Below, piece by piece: positions 16,744 to 24,197 of a stretch of 64,000 nucleotides of DNA. Every line of letters begins with the position of its first letter. Position 1 is the stretch's first letter. Location of the stretch: the NCBI GenBank assembly GCA_963762425.1, contig CAVXKY010000018.1, positions 17,488-81,487 of the forward strand, read 5' to 3'. The DNA comes from REEB95 sp963762425. Its GTDB lineage: Bacteria; Pseudomonadota; Alphaproteobacteria; ATCC43930; CGMCC-115725. The notes below the pieces were generated by a model that searched no databases, was not told where the DNA came from, and was given only the letters and a program-made list of their open reading frames with translations. The translations under genes and the position numbers were made by a program.

Positions 16744-16953
16744 CTTATCGGCCAAACGGCGGTAATGCTGGGCTCGTTCGTCTGCTAGGCGAAGCGCAGC
16801 TCTTTCCCAGCCCTTTGGGGGGGTGCGGTGAGCCGTCGCGGTGGACGCAAGGCGAGCCTGCCTAATCAGGGCAACGGATACCCCCAGTTCCTTGGCAAGG
16901 TCGGCATGATCGACCCGAGCAAAAAGGGCGTCCGTTATCTTGTTAAAATCCAT
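16720..16953 (-). CDS. Passenger: small HTH protein, candidate repressor of the transposase
   Basis: A 77-residue protein. LFARVDHADLAKELGVSVAL followed by IRQARLASTATAHRTPPKGW reads as a helix-turn-helix. A C-terminal helix (ALRLADERAQHYRRLADKLR) could dimerise. It is divergent from the transposase; the 75-bp gap holds a near-consensus promoter and two inverted repeats, so it is well placed to repress its own and the transposase promoters. No direct evidence of binding. Confidence 0.6.
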   Translation of the reverse strand: MDFNKITDALFARVDHADLAKELGVSVALIRQARLASTATAHRTPPKGWERAALRLADERAQHYRRLADKLRGAVKP

Positions 16954-17004
16954 GTATGCACTCCTATTGACAAGCCACTTTGGCTTGTATATGATACTGC
17001 ATAC
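16954..17004 (+). promoter_or_regulatory. Sigma70-type promoter and candidate operator of the transposase
   Basis: TTGACA (16967-16972), a 17-bp spacer and TATGAT (16990-16995) form a near-consensus sigma70 promoter facing the transposase. CAAGCC-ACTTT-GGCTTG, a perfect 6-bp inverted repeat, occupies the spacer. An outer pair GTATGCA (16954-16960)/TGCATAC (16998-17004) frames the promoter. This layout suits control by the divergent HTH protein. Confidence 0.6.
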
Positions 17005-17028
17005 AATATTAGATGCAAGGTGAATGTC

Positions 17029-17853
17029 ATGAACCGTGTACCGCTCGCTCGCCGCACTCAGATCATCAACGCCTTGGTTGAGGGCAATTCTATCCGTTCA
17101 ACCGAACGCCTGACCGAAACGCACCGGGATACGATTTGCCGCCTGCTGGTCGAGGTTGGGGAAGGCTGCACCAAAATCATGGACGAGCGTATGCGCGGCC
17201 TGTCCTGCCGTCGCCTACAAGTCGATGAAATTTGGTCCTACGTCGCCAAGAAGCAACAGCACCTTGCACCCGGTGATGATCGCCAGCGCATGGGTGACAA
17301 GTGGACCTTTGTTGCACTCGACCCTGAGTCAAAACTCGTTCCAGCCTATCGCGTCGGTAAGCGCCGCCGCCCTGATGCAGTCGCGTTCATGACGGACCTA
17401 TCGGAGCGGCTGGCGAACCGTGTGCAGATTTCTAGTGATGCACTCAATTCCTATGTAGATGCGGTCGAACGGGCTTTCGGTACGGATGTCGATTACGGGC
17501 AAGCGGTTAAATTTTACGAAGCAGAGCCAATTGGCGCCGGTCGGTACGCGCCTCCGCGCGTCGTGAGCCAACAAAAGATCGTGGTAGCCGGAAGCCCCGA
17601 TCAGCGACATATCTCAACGAGTCTTGTGGAACGTCAAAACCTGACGATGCGTATGTCCATGCGCCGGTTCACGCGCCTGACCAATGCCTTTAGCAAGAAG
17701 GTCGAGAACCTACAGGCCGCCGTGGCCTTGCACTTCTGCCATTACAATTTCGTCCGGGTGCATAAGACGCTCAGGACAACCCCAGCGATGGCGGCGGGGA
17801 TCGAAAATAGGCTATGGTCGCTTGAGGAATTGGTGGAGCAAACATCGAGATGA
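17029..17853 (+). CDS. IS1-like DDE transposase
   Basis: A 274-residue transposase. The N-terminal HTH (about 9-41) reads RTQIINALVEGNSIRSTERL. The DDE-type catalytic part has RLQVDEIWSYV (Asp66), WTFVALDPESKLVPAYRVGK, QISSDALNSYVDAVERAFG and TSLVERQNLTMRMSMRRFTR (Glu). The C-terminal part has HYNFVRVHKTLRTTPAMAAG. These are the signatures of the IS1-group DDE (InsB-like) transposases common in proteobacteria. It is uninterrupted and needs no programmed frameshift. The ATG follows AAGGTGAATGTC. Its stop overlaps the next passenger's ATG (ATGA). Confidence 0.88.
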   Translation: MNRVPLARRTQIINALVEGNSIRSTERLTETHRDTICRLLVEVGEGCTKIMDERMRGLSCRRLQVDEIWSYVAKKQQHLAPGDDRQRMGDKWTFVALDPESKLVPAYRVGKRRRPDAVAFMTDLSERLANRVQISSDALNSYVDAVERAFGTDVDYGQAVKFYEAEPIGAGRYAPPRVVSQQKIVVAGSPDQRHISTSLVERQNLTMRMSMRRFTRLTNAFSKKVENLQAAVALHFCHYNFVRVHKTLRTTPAMAAGIENRLWSLEELVEQTSR

Positions 17854-18326
17854 TCATAGGGCCGTGGACCGCTATTCTTGCGTTCCTCACCGCCATCGGT
17901 GCGGGTGCTATAATTGCAGCAATAGTGGCACATCTAACGACGATTTCTAATTTCCGGCAGGCTTGGATTAACGCCCTCCGGGAAGACCTAGCCGAGTTCT
18001 TCAAGTCTTTAGACGCGATGAATTATGCGAACCAAGACTTCATGAAGGATTCTGAGCAAAACACGGAGAAGCGACGTGCGGCCAGACTCACGGTTTTGTT
18101 TCTTTACGAAAGGATTCGGCTGCGCCTCAACCGGCTAGAGACACCGCACATCGAATTGGAAACAAAGTTGCGCGCTTTTTTGGACAACCCGCTTGGGCAG
18201 ATGCTTGCTGACCGCAGTAAGATTGATGAAACGGCGGACTTGGCTAGGCGTATTCTGAAGACTGAGTGGGATGTGGTAAAATACCCTTGGCGGGGCTGGA
18301 AATTTCTGCCTCAAAAATCAAATTAG
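17850..18326 (+). CDS. Passenger: membrane-anchored protein coupled to the transposase
   Basis: A 158-residue protein with one N-terminal membrane helix (PWTAILAFLTAIGAGAIIAA) and a charged, mostly helical cytosolic part (WINALREDLAEFFKSLDAMN, RLTVLFLYERIRLRLNRLET, KLRAFLDNPLGQMLADRSKI). Its start overlaps the transposase stop by 4 nt and its last codons (KSN-stop) lie in the right terminal repeat, so it is an integral part of the element. No family recognised. Confidence 0.7.
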   Translation: MIIGPWTAILAFLTAIGAGAIIAAIVAHLTTISNFRQAWINALREDLAEFFKSLDAMNYANQDFMKDSEQNTEKRRAARLTVLFLYERIRLRLNRLETPHIELETKLRAFLDNPLGQMLADRSKIDETADLARRILKTEWDVVKYPWRGWKFLPQKSN

Positions 18327-18336
18327 GACACTACCC
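18315..18336. repeat. Right terminal inverted repeat of the element
   Basis: Exact reverse complement of 14856-14877. In the plus frame it encodes the last three codons and stop (AAA TCA AAT TAG) of the rightmost passenger gene. Between this repeat and the next gene at 18529 I see nothing. Confidence 0.9.
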
Positions 18337-18528
18337 GCTTGGAGGGGGCTGGCGTTGTCTCTCAGCCGCCGGAGCCCATGGGGCTATCCGGCGATACAAT
18401 TGGCCTATACCCCTTTATGTCCGGAATCAAACATAATCGCGAGCAGGCCCGGCCCCCATCGGCCGGGCGGAGGCCTCCCCAGACGGGCCTCGGCGGCCGT
18501 TTCCCCTGGGCCCATCGGCGAGGCCGGT

Positions 18529-18939
18529 CTACCTATTCTCGGGCCGGATCTTGTCCCACGCATTCGCCAGGTCGCGGGATGCCTGAACGTAAGAAGTTTT
18601 GGTGCTTTTCCAGCCGTCGTCGCCCACGGTCCGCAGATTGCGCGCCGCAGCCCGATAATCCGTCCAGGCCTGGTTCAGCTCATTCTCGGCCTCGGCGCCG
18701 GCCTTGTGCCCATTGGCCTTCGCGGTCTCGTTGAAGTTGTACAGCCTGTACTGCCATTCTTGCGTGTCGTTCCACGCCTGACGCTTAAATGTGTCACGGT
18801 CGGCTGTCCGATCGCCGCTGGAAACCAGGTGGATGGGAGCATCCGAACCGAAGGCGGGAGTCGACGGGCCGGCGGAAGCGGCCAATGCGCCGATCAGCAT
18901 GAGCGGTCCCATGACGATCGAGGCGGCGAGAGTCCTCAT
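18529..18939 (-). CDS. Small exported helical protein of unknown function
   Basis: A 136-residue protein with a signal peptide (IVMGPLMLIGALAASAGPST). The mature part is hydrophilic and helical (DTFKRQAWNDTQEWQYRLYN, NELNQAWTDYRAAARNLRTV, ASRDLANAWDKIR) and resembles small periplasmic helical-bundle proteins. The ATG follows AAGGGCGTTGCC. It precedes no recognisable partner, but like its neighbours it is small, exported and single-domain. Confidence 0.65.
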   Translation of the reverse strand: MRTLAASIVMGPLMLIGALAASAGPSTPAFGSDAPIHLVSSGDRTADRDTFKRQAWNDTQEWQYRLYNFNETAKANGHKAGAEAENELNQAWTDYRAAARNLRTVGDDGWKSTKTSYVQASRDLANAWDKIRPENR

Positions 18940-18981
18940 GGCAACGCCCTTGGCGTTACGCGTCGGTCCATTTCGATGCGA

Positions 18982-19326
18982 TCAGTGCGCTTGGGCGATC
19001 TGCTGATTCATGTACGTTACGCCCCCGGCGTCCGACCGGCTCATGCCTTCGAGCATGATCTGGCCCTGGGGCGTCAATACGATTTCATCCTGTTTGCCGT
19101 CGCGCGTGGCGATCGCATGCCAGAAATTGTCGCAGCCCTTGTTCAAATCATGTACGCCGGTGTAACCGGCATGTTCGAATTTCGCCGTTGCTTGCCGCGC
19201 GGTCGATGAATCGATCTGATCGCCGGCCATGCAGGCGGCGACGGCCGGCGTGACGCCGAACTCCGGAGACCAGGCCATCAGGCCCAGCGCCGCGACGGAC
19301 ATTACCAAACCTGTTTTCCATTTCAT
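18982..19326 (-). CDS. Small exported protein, possibly PepSY-like
   Basis: A 114-residue protein. The signal peptide runs to VAACMAGDQ. The mature part STARQATAKFEHAGYTGVHD followed by FWHAIATRDGKQDEIVLTPQ has the helix-plus-beta-hairpin layout of PepSY-type domains, where a helix is followed by a strand pair carrying a Gly-Lys turn. This resemblance is weak. ATG follows CGGGAG. It is on the same strand as the gene 43 bp downstream. Confidence 0.6.
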   Translation of the reverse strand: MKWKTGLVMSVAALGLMAWSPEFGVTPAVAACMAGDQIDSSTARQATAKFEHAGYTGVHDLNKGCDNFWHAIATRDGKQDEIVLTPQGQIMLEGMSRSDAGGVTYMNQQIAQAH

Positions 19327-19431
19327 CCGAAATACTCCCGTTGTCGATCGCTTGCGTGCATTTCTCAGAAAGCCTTGATCGCCGAATCCGAAATCAAAGC
19401 CCCGGGCGTCACGCCCGGTGAAAAGCGCCGG

Positions 19432-20478
19432 TTAGTGATGCTCATCATCATGGGCGGCGGGGGCCTCATTGTGGGCGGCAGCCGGCGCGGCGTGCGCGGC
19501 CGGTTGCGGATGAGGCGCGGCTGCCGGCCGCAACGCGGCCGCCTGCGGGTGTGCCGCCGCCGCGGGCCGGGCTGCCGGATGCTGTGCGGCGTGAGTCTGC
19601 GCTGGGGCCGCGGCATGATTGACCGCGGGTTGCGCCGTCCGGACGGCCGCCGTGTGCTGCGTGGCCGCGTTCGTGTGCTGCGTGGCCGCGTTCGTGTGCT
19701 GCGTGGCCGCGTTCGAGTGCTGCGTGGCCGCGTTATTGATGACGCCTTTGGATGCGGGCCGGGCCGCAACGACGCCGGGACCGGTGAATTGTCCGGGCCG
19801 GCTGGTCGCGGCAACCGGCGGCTTGCCATGGTTCTGTGTGGCCAACAGCGCGTGATTCGACTGTGCCGCGGTGACGTGCTGCGTCTGTTCCGAAGTCAGC
19901 GGCGCATGGGATTCATGCGCGGCGGCCTGCTCCGAGGCGGTGGGACGGGCGGTGACGCCGCCTCTGCCGCCGTTGAAACTGACGCGCGCGCTGGCGCTGG
20001 TGTGGGCGCTGACCGGCGCGTTGTAGACGGATGCCACGTGGACGCTGCCAAAATTGTTCGCCGCGCGATTGTAGGCGAAGGTGCCGTTATCCCAGCGTCC
20101 GCCCTGATAGCCGTTTCCGCCATAACCGAAGCCGTAATTGACGCCGCCGTAGAATCCGACGGTCGGGCCCCAATATCCGCCGTTCCAGAAATAGGCGTTA
20201 TTGACCCAGCCCCAATAACCCGGAGTCCAGAGATACCCGATTTGGGGCGGCGCGACCCAGGTGCCCGGAACCCAGAAATAACCGCTATCGCCGTAAGCCC
20301 AATAGCCCGGAGTCCAGATATAGCCGAGCTCGGGAAGGGGCGGCTGGGCGTAAATCGGCAGCATCGGCGGCGCGATTTGCACGGAAATGCCGATATCGGC
20401 CTGCGCGACATTGGCGCCCGGCGCGGCCAGCAAAAGGAAAGCAAAAAACGGCAGGAGCAGGATGGGGCGGAGTTTCAT
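19432..20478 (-). CDS. YXWGXW-repeat exported protein
   Basis: A 348-residue exported protein. The signal peptide is followed by repeated aromatic blocks (LGYIWTPGYWAYGDSGYFWV, IGYLWTPGYWGWVNNAYFWN, GGYWGPTVGFYGG), the YXWGXW-type repeat of proteobacterial envelope proteins. The C-terminal half is low-complexity Ala/His/Gln/Pro with a 7-residue repeat (NAATQHT) copied four times and an Asp/Glu/His tail. It is probably anchored in or bound to the cell envelope; the function is unknown. ATG at 20478 follows CAAGG. A GTAGTTTCCGA motif lies 90 bp upstream. Confidence 0.75.
   Translation of the reverse strand: MKLRPILLLPFFAFLLLAAPGANVAQADIGISVQIAPPMLPIYAQPPLPELGYIWTPGYWAYGDSGYFWVPGTWVAPPQIGYLWTPGYWGWVNNAYFWNGGYWGPTVGFYGGVNYGFGYGGNGYQGGRWDNGTFAYNRAANNFGSVHVASVYNAPVSAHTSASARVSFNGGRGGVTARPTASEQAAAHESHAPLTSEQTQHVTAAQSNHALLATQNHGKPPVAATSRPGQFTGPGVVAARPASKGVINNAATQHSNAATQHTNAATQHTNAATQHTAAVRTAQPAVNHAAAPAQTHAAQHPAARPAAAAHPQAAALRPAAAPHPQPAAHAAPAAAHNEAPAAHDDEHH
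19654..19735. repeat. Four tandem 21-bp units inside the YXWGXW gene
   Basis: The unit GTGCTGCGTGGCCGCGTTCGT begins at 19654, 19675, 19696 and 19717, with one or two changes in the last. On the coding strand it gives TNAATQH repeats. Such units change copy number easily, so strain variation is expected. Confidence 0.85.
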
Positions 20479-20567
20479 GATGGCGCCTTGCGAAAAGGGA
20501 AAGGGGTTGTGCCAAGAAGGCACCCGATGAGTTTGAGGCTAGTTGCCGCCCGGCCGCGTCGATAGCC

Positions 20568-20580
20568 TCGGAAACTACTC
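20568..20580 (-). promoter_or_regulatory. GTAGTTTCCGA motif, copy (c)
   Basis: GAGTAGTTTCCGA on the minus strand, continuing GGCTATCGACGCG, lies 90 bp before the YXWGXW gene start and points towards it. Confidence 0.5.
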
Positions 20581-20721
20581 AGTCGCGCGCCGGATAAGGC
20601 AAGACACGTGGCGCATGAATCCGCCCTATCGCCGATCGAGCGACGGCGAGCGCTTTCCGGGCGTCTACCGGGCGCCGGAGCCCGGCTTTTCTTGTCGATT
20701 ATCGCCGCATTTTTAGCGCGG

Positions 20722-20991
20722 CTACCAACGCCCGCGCCGCCGGAACAACCTCACGACCACGAGCAGCAGCACGGCGCCGATGGTGGCGGCAATGATCTGG
20801 GCAACCATTCCAGAACCAATATAAAGGCCGAGCTGGGGAAACAACCACCAGGCGATGAAGGCGCCGACGATCCCAATAAGAATGTCGGCAACCAAGCCAA
20901 AGCCTGTCCCTTCCACGATTTTGCCGGCCAGCCATCCTGCAATAGCGCCAATCAATAATATGACAAGCACGCTTTCATTGGACATATACAT
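20722..20991 (-). CDS. GlsB/YeaQ/YmgE-family stress membrane protein
   Basis: An 89-residue protein with three hydrophobic segments: VLVILLIGAIAGWLAGKIVE, LVADILIGIVGAFIAWWLF and VAQIIAATIGAVLLLVVVRL. The Gly-rich AGWLAGKIVEGTGFGLVADI start is the family hallmark. Members are small inner-membrane proteins induced by general stress, with no known activity. The first ATG follows GGAGGAAACCGTC. Confidence 0.9.
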   Translation of the reverse strand: MYMSNESVLVILLIGAIAGWLAGKIVEGTGFGLVADILIGIVGAFIAWWLFPQLGLYIGSGMVAQIIAATIGAVLLLVVVRLFRRRGRW

Positions 20992-21146
20992 GACGGTTTC
21001 CTCCGGTTAACGCGGTTCGATACGATCGTGACCCGATGGAATTTTTGCAGCAGCGGAAGAGAGATTGCCGCATCGGCATGATTCCATCTGGGGATCGGCG
21101 GGCAAGCGGATAATCATGATCATTGCAGAAGACCCGCTTTAATTTG

Positions 21147-21309
21147 GACGGCGCTTATAAAAAATGCCGCCGGCGCGCGAGGGGGCGGGCCAGCAGCAAC
21201 GATGACCTCGCAGCAGAGGTTGTCATATCGAATGCTAACCCGAACCAATTTTGGAAGAGGAGGTTCGGAATCTACTTAGATGCGAATCTTGGGTCGCGGG
21301 TCGGTTCGA
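21147..21309 (+). repeat. Dispersed about 163-bp repeat, copy B
   Basis: Diverged direct copy of 14434-14597. It carries the motif variant TAAGTAGATTCCGA (21265-21279, minus orientation). With the palindromic repeat just beyond it, it fills the 387-bp gap between the GlsB-like gene and the end of the pentose phosphate operon; I see no gene there. Confidence 0.65.
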
Positions 21310-21312
21310 CCA

Positions 21313-21340
21313 ATGTCCGCTTTGGGCCGAAAGCCGACAT
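21313..21340. repeat. Short dispersed palindromic repeat, copy 3
   Basis: ATGTC-C-GCTTT pairs with AAAGC-C-GACAT around GGGCCG, with one central mismatch. It is preceded by TTCGACCA, like the copy near 12179. Confidence 0.55.
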
Positions 21341-21378
21341 GACGGTATGACGGCTAGGCGTTCCTCGCGCGCGCGAGG

Positions 21379-22905
21379 TCACCATGACAGCCAGCGCCGG
21401 GCCAGGGATTTGCGGGCCGGCGTCAGGCGCGTGCGGGTATAGGCGTCGGCGGCCATTTTGATCGCCTCGGCCTGCGTCGGATAGGTGTGAATGACCCGCG
21501 CCAAAGCGCGCAGGCCGATCCCCTCGGTGATCGCGAGCGAAAGCCCGTTGATCATCTCGCCCGCGTGGCTTGCGACCACGGTGGCGCCCAGAATCCGGTC
21601 GGTGCCGTCGCGCACATGGATCTTCACGAACCCCTCTTCTTCCCCGTCGGTCACCGCCCGGTCGACGTCGTGCATGAGGATGGTGAAGGTCTTCACCGGG
21701 ATGGCTTTCTCCCGCGCCTCGCGCACGTAGAGACCGACATGGGCGATTTCCGGATCGGTATAGGTGCACCAGGGGATGACAAGATCGCTCAGCCGCTTGC
21801 GGCCCAGGAACAGCGCGTTCCGCACCGCGACGCGCGCCGAAGCCTCGGCGGCGTGGGTGAATTTGAGATCGAGACACACGTCGCCCGCCGCGTAGACGCG
21901 CCGGTTGCTGGTGCGCAGGAAATCATCGACCTGGATTCCGGCCTTGGTGTCGTAGCGGATTCCGGCGGCTTCGAGATTCATGCCTTCGACGTTGGGCGCC
22001 CGGCCGATGCCGGCCAGGATCTCGTCGACGGAAACGCTGAACGTGCCGCCGGCGCTTTCGAGATCGACGATTTTTTGCGCACCGTCCTTGCGCACCGCGA
22101 CCACCGTGGTGTTGAGATGAATCTCGATGCCGTCATGCGCCAGGGAATCCGAAAGGATTTGGGCGGCGTCGCGTTCTTCCTTGGGCAGGAACATCGGGTC
22201 GTCCTGGGCGATGATGACCTGCGATCCGAAGCGGGAGAATGCCTGCGCCAATTCGCAACCGAGCGGGCCGCCGCCAATCACCAGCAGCCGGCGCGGGCAA
22301 ACGGTCAGATTGAAGACGTTCTCGTTGGTGAGATAGCCCGCTTCAGCCAAGCCCGGAATCGGCGGGGTCAGCGGCCGCGCGCCGGTGGCGATCAGCGCCT
22401 TCTTGAAACGCAGCGTTTGCCCCGCGACCTCGACCGAGCATGGTCCGGTAAAGCGCGCCTCGCCGAAATAGACGTCGACCCCCGCCTCGCTCAATCGCCG
22501 CGCCGAATCGGCCCGGCTGAGATGCGCCTGGACCCGCCGCATCCGCTCCATCACCGCCGCGAAGCCGATGCCGATATCGCCCGGCACCTGGCCGCCGAAA
22601 CTCCGCGCATCGCGCATGCCCGCATAAAGCCGCGCGGTGCGGATGAGCGCCTTCGACGGCACGCAACCGACATTCAGGCGGTCGCCGCCGATGAGATCGC
22701 GCTCGATCAGCGCCACCTTCGCGCCGAGACCGGCCGCTTCATGCGCCGCGATCACGCCGCCCGGCCCCGCGCCGATGACGACGAGATTGTATTTGCCCGC
22801 GGGTTTGGGATTGCGCCAGGCGGGCGGATGAACCTGGTCAACCAGATAGTCGTGGAAGCGGTCGTCCAGCGGTTTGCCCGGCGGCGAGGTATCGGGGCTG
22901 GTCAT
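21379..22905 (-). CDS. MerA-like FAD/NAD(P) disulfide oxidoreductase with altered redox motif
   Basis: Flavoprotein disulfide reductase, 508 residues, with FAD motif VVIGAGPGGVIAAHEAAGLG (about 42-61), NAD(P) motif VIGGGPLGCELAQAFSRFG, YAAGDVCLDLKFTHAAEASA and a C-terminal dimerisation domain ending in HTYPTQAEAIK. In the family the redox pair is CLNVGC; here the sequence reads GGDRLNVGCVPSK, so the first cysteine is Arg through a single TGC-to-CGC change. Without it normal disulfide chemistry should fail. There is no N-terminal HMA domain or C-terminal Cys pair, so mercury reduction is unlikely anyway. The ATG overlaps the glucoamylase-like stop by 4 nt. It is the last gene of the long sugar operon. 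Confidence 0.82.
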   Translation of the reverse strand: MTSPDTSPPGKPLDDRFHDYLVDQVHPPAWRNPKPAGKYNLVVIGAGPGGVIAAHEAAGLGAKVALIERDLIGGDRLNVGCVPSKALIRTARLYAGMRDARSFGGQVPGDIGIGFAAVMERMRRVQAHLSRADSARRLSEAGVDVYFGEARFTGPCSVEVAGQTLRFKKALIATGARPLTPPIPGLAEAGYLTNENVFNLTVCPRRLLVIGGGPLGCELAQAFSRFGSQVIIAQDDPMFLPKEERDAAQILSDSLAHDGIEIHLNTTVVAVRKDGAQKIVDLESAGGTFSVSVDEILAGIGRAPNVEGMNLEAAGIRYDTKAGIQVDDFLRTSNRRVYAAGDVCLDLKFTHAAEASARVAVRNALFLGRKRLSDLVIPWCTYTDPEIAHVGLYVREAREKAIPVKTFTILMHDVDRAVTDGEEEGFVKIHVRDGTDRILGATVVASHAGEMINGLSLAITEGIGLRALARVIHTYPTQAEAIKMAADAYTRTRLTPARKSLARRWLSW

Positions 22906-24197
22906 GACAACCAGCCGCCGGTGAAGCCGGCGCGGCGCAACCCGCCGCCAATATAAGGGCATTGCCGCATCAGCTTCCAGATCAGCCCCGAACGGTAATT
23001 CTCGATCATCAGGACGAGCAGGCCCTGGTCGAGCCCGTAATAACCCTCGGAGACCCAGCCGGCGGGCCCCGCGCCCGGCAAGGTCGGATTGAAGCCGCTC
23101 GGCAGGCGCGAATCCCGGGTCATCCCGGGATAGCGCGCGCAGAAATGGCGCAAGGCCGGCAAGGCAAGCTCGGGCGCGAAGGGCAGCGACGCGAGCGCCG
23201 CGCAAGGGCCGATGGTGCCGTCGTCGGGCCCGAAGGGCACGCCGCGCGCGGCATAGCCGAGCAGCCGGCGTTCCCGCCCGTCGATCTGAAGCGTCTTGTA
23301 GCCGGGCCCGTCATTCGCCGTGATGCCCCAGCAATCCTTGCCGTAACCCTTGAAGCCGTGCGGATTGCGCCAGGCGTATTCGCGCTGGACATAAGCGGCG
23401 CGCCGGCTGTTCTCGAAATAATCGCTTTTCTTCTCGCGCATGAAGCGGTCGCGGATGCCGGCGAAATCGATCCAGGCCTGGGAAAAAAGATGGATGAACA
23501 GCGGGCCGGCATAGAGAAATTCGTAATCGTAGATGTTCTCCCACTGATAGGTCTCGGTCCACGCCCCGAAGCTGTCATCCGACAGCGGGTGCGCGGGCGA
23601 CGCCAGGCCCAGGACATAAACGATCGTCGCCTCGCTGTAGCCTTCCCAGCCATAGTGCAAAAATCCGCTTTCCGGCTTCCATCCCTGCCGCGCGGTCACG
23701 CCGCCGCCGCGCGCCCATTGCCAATCGACGCGGCGGTAGAGCGCATCGGCGCGCGCGCGAATCGCGGCCTCAACCGGATTGTCCGCGCTGAAATAGACGC
23801 CCGCGGCCAGCGCCCCCGCGAGCAGCAGCGTGGTGTCGATCAGCGACAATTCCGACTGCCAGACGCGAAGGCCGGTCTTCATGTCGAGGAAGTGGTAATA
23901 GAAGCCCTTGTAACCGGTCGCGTCCGGTTGGTCGCTTTGCCGGCTGTTCCAGAAGAAATCCAGGGTGGCGAGCGTGCGCGACGCCGCATCATCGCGTTCC
24001 ATCCATCCGCGCTCGACCCCCACCGGATAACAGGAGAGCGCGAAGCCCACCACCGCGATGCTGGCGGGCGCGCCCGGGCGGCTGGTATCGGCCGCCAGGC
24101 CGTTTTCGGGATTGACGTGGTCGAGGAAATAGCCGAACGCCGCGCGTTCGAACCGGTCGAGCAGGGCTTCGTCGGTTTCGGCGGAGGGTTCAGCCAC
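22902..24197 (-). CDS. Glucoamylase-fold (PF10091-type) protein
   Basis: A 431-residue (alpha/alpha)6-barrel protein. Typical segments are AAFGYFLDHVNPENGLAADT, GWEGYSEATIVYVLGLASP, YQWENIYDYEFLYAGPLFIH, DCWGITANDGPGYK and the late VSEGYYGLDQG. This family also forms the central domain of cyclic beta-glucan synthases, and such a synthase is encoded 13 kb upstream. I see no signal peptide, so it is probably cytosolic. The GTG start at 24197, after GGAGGG, overlaps the GH39 gene by 8 nt. It likely cleaves or senses a glucan; linkage unknown. Confidence 0.82.
   Translation of the reverse strand: MAEPSAETDEALLDRFERAAFGYFLDHVNPENGLAADTSRPGAPASIAVVGFALSCYPVGVERGWMERDDAASRTLATLDFFWNSRQSDQPDATGYKGFYYHFLDMKTGLRVWQSELSLIDTTLLLAGALAAGVYFSADNPVEAAIRARADALYRRVDWQWARGGGVTARQGWKPESGFLHYGWEGYSEATIVYVLGLASPAHPLSDDSFGAWTETYQWENIYDYEFLYAGPLFIHLFSQAWIDFAGIRDRFMREKKSDYFENSRRAAYVQREYAWRNPHGFKGYGKDCWGITANDGPGYKTLQIDGRERRLLGYAARGVPFGPDDGTIGPCAALASLPFAPELALPALRHFCARYPGMTRDSRLPSGFNPTLPGAGPAGWVSEGYYGLDQGLLVLMIENYRSGLIWKLMRQCPYIGGGLRRAGFTGGWLS

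Larger units (their letters stand above)
14856..18336. mobile_element. IS1-like cargo-carrying insertion element, 3,481 bp
   Basis: Bounded by 22-bp perfect inverted repeats. Contents in order: a two-helix membrane protein and a frameshifted hypothetical (minus), a DUF5343 protein (minus, frameshifted), a 91-residue protein (plus), a small HTH protein (minus), an IS1-like transposase (plus) and a membrane-anchored protein (plus). Internal DNA is visibly less GC-rich than the flanks. I could not see a clear 8-9 bp target duplication (CTTGTTTG left, GCTTGGAG right), so insertion may be old or the flanks altered. Simple IS1-group elements carry only transposase, so the six extra genes are passengers. 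Confidence 0.8.

Noticed and set aside
14840..18350. Target-site duplication flanking the IS-like element
   Set aside because: The 8-9 bases on either side (CTTGTTTG and GCTTGGAG) do not match convincingly.
20650..20695. Plus-strand hairpin CCGGGC-GCCGGA-GCCCGG followed by CTTTTCTT
   Set aside because: It looks like a terminator but no plus-strand gene ends nearby, so I did not list it as one.
21379..22905. Genuine mercuric reductase
   Set aside because: No HMA domain, no C-terminal cysteine pair, one redox cysteine missing, and no other mer genes nearby.
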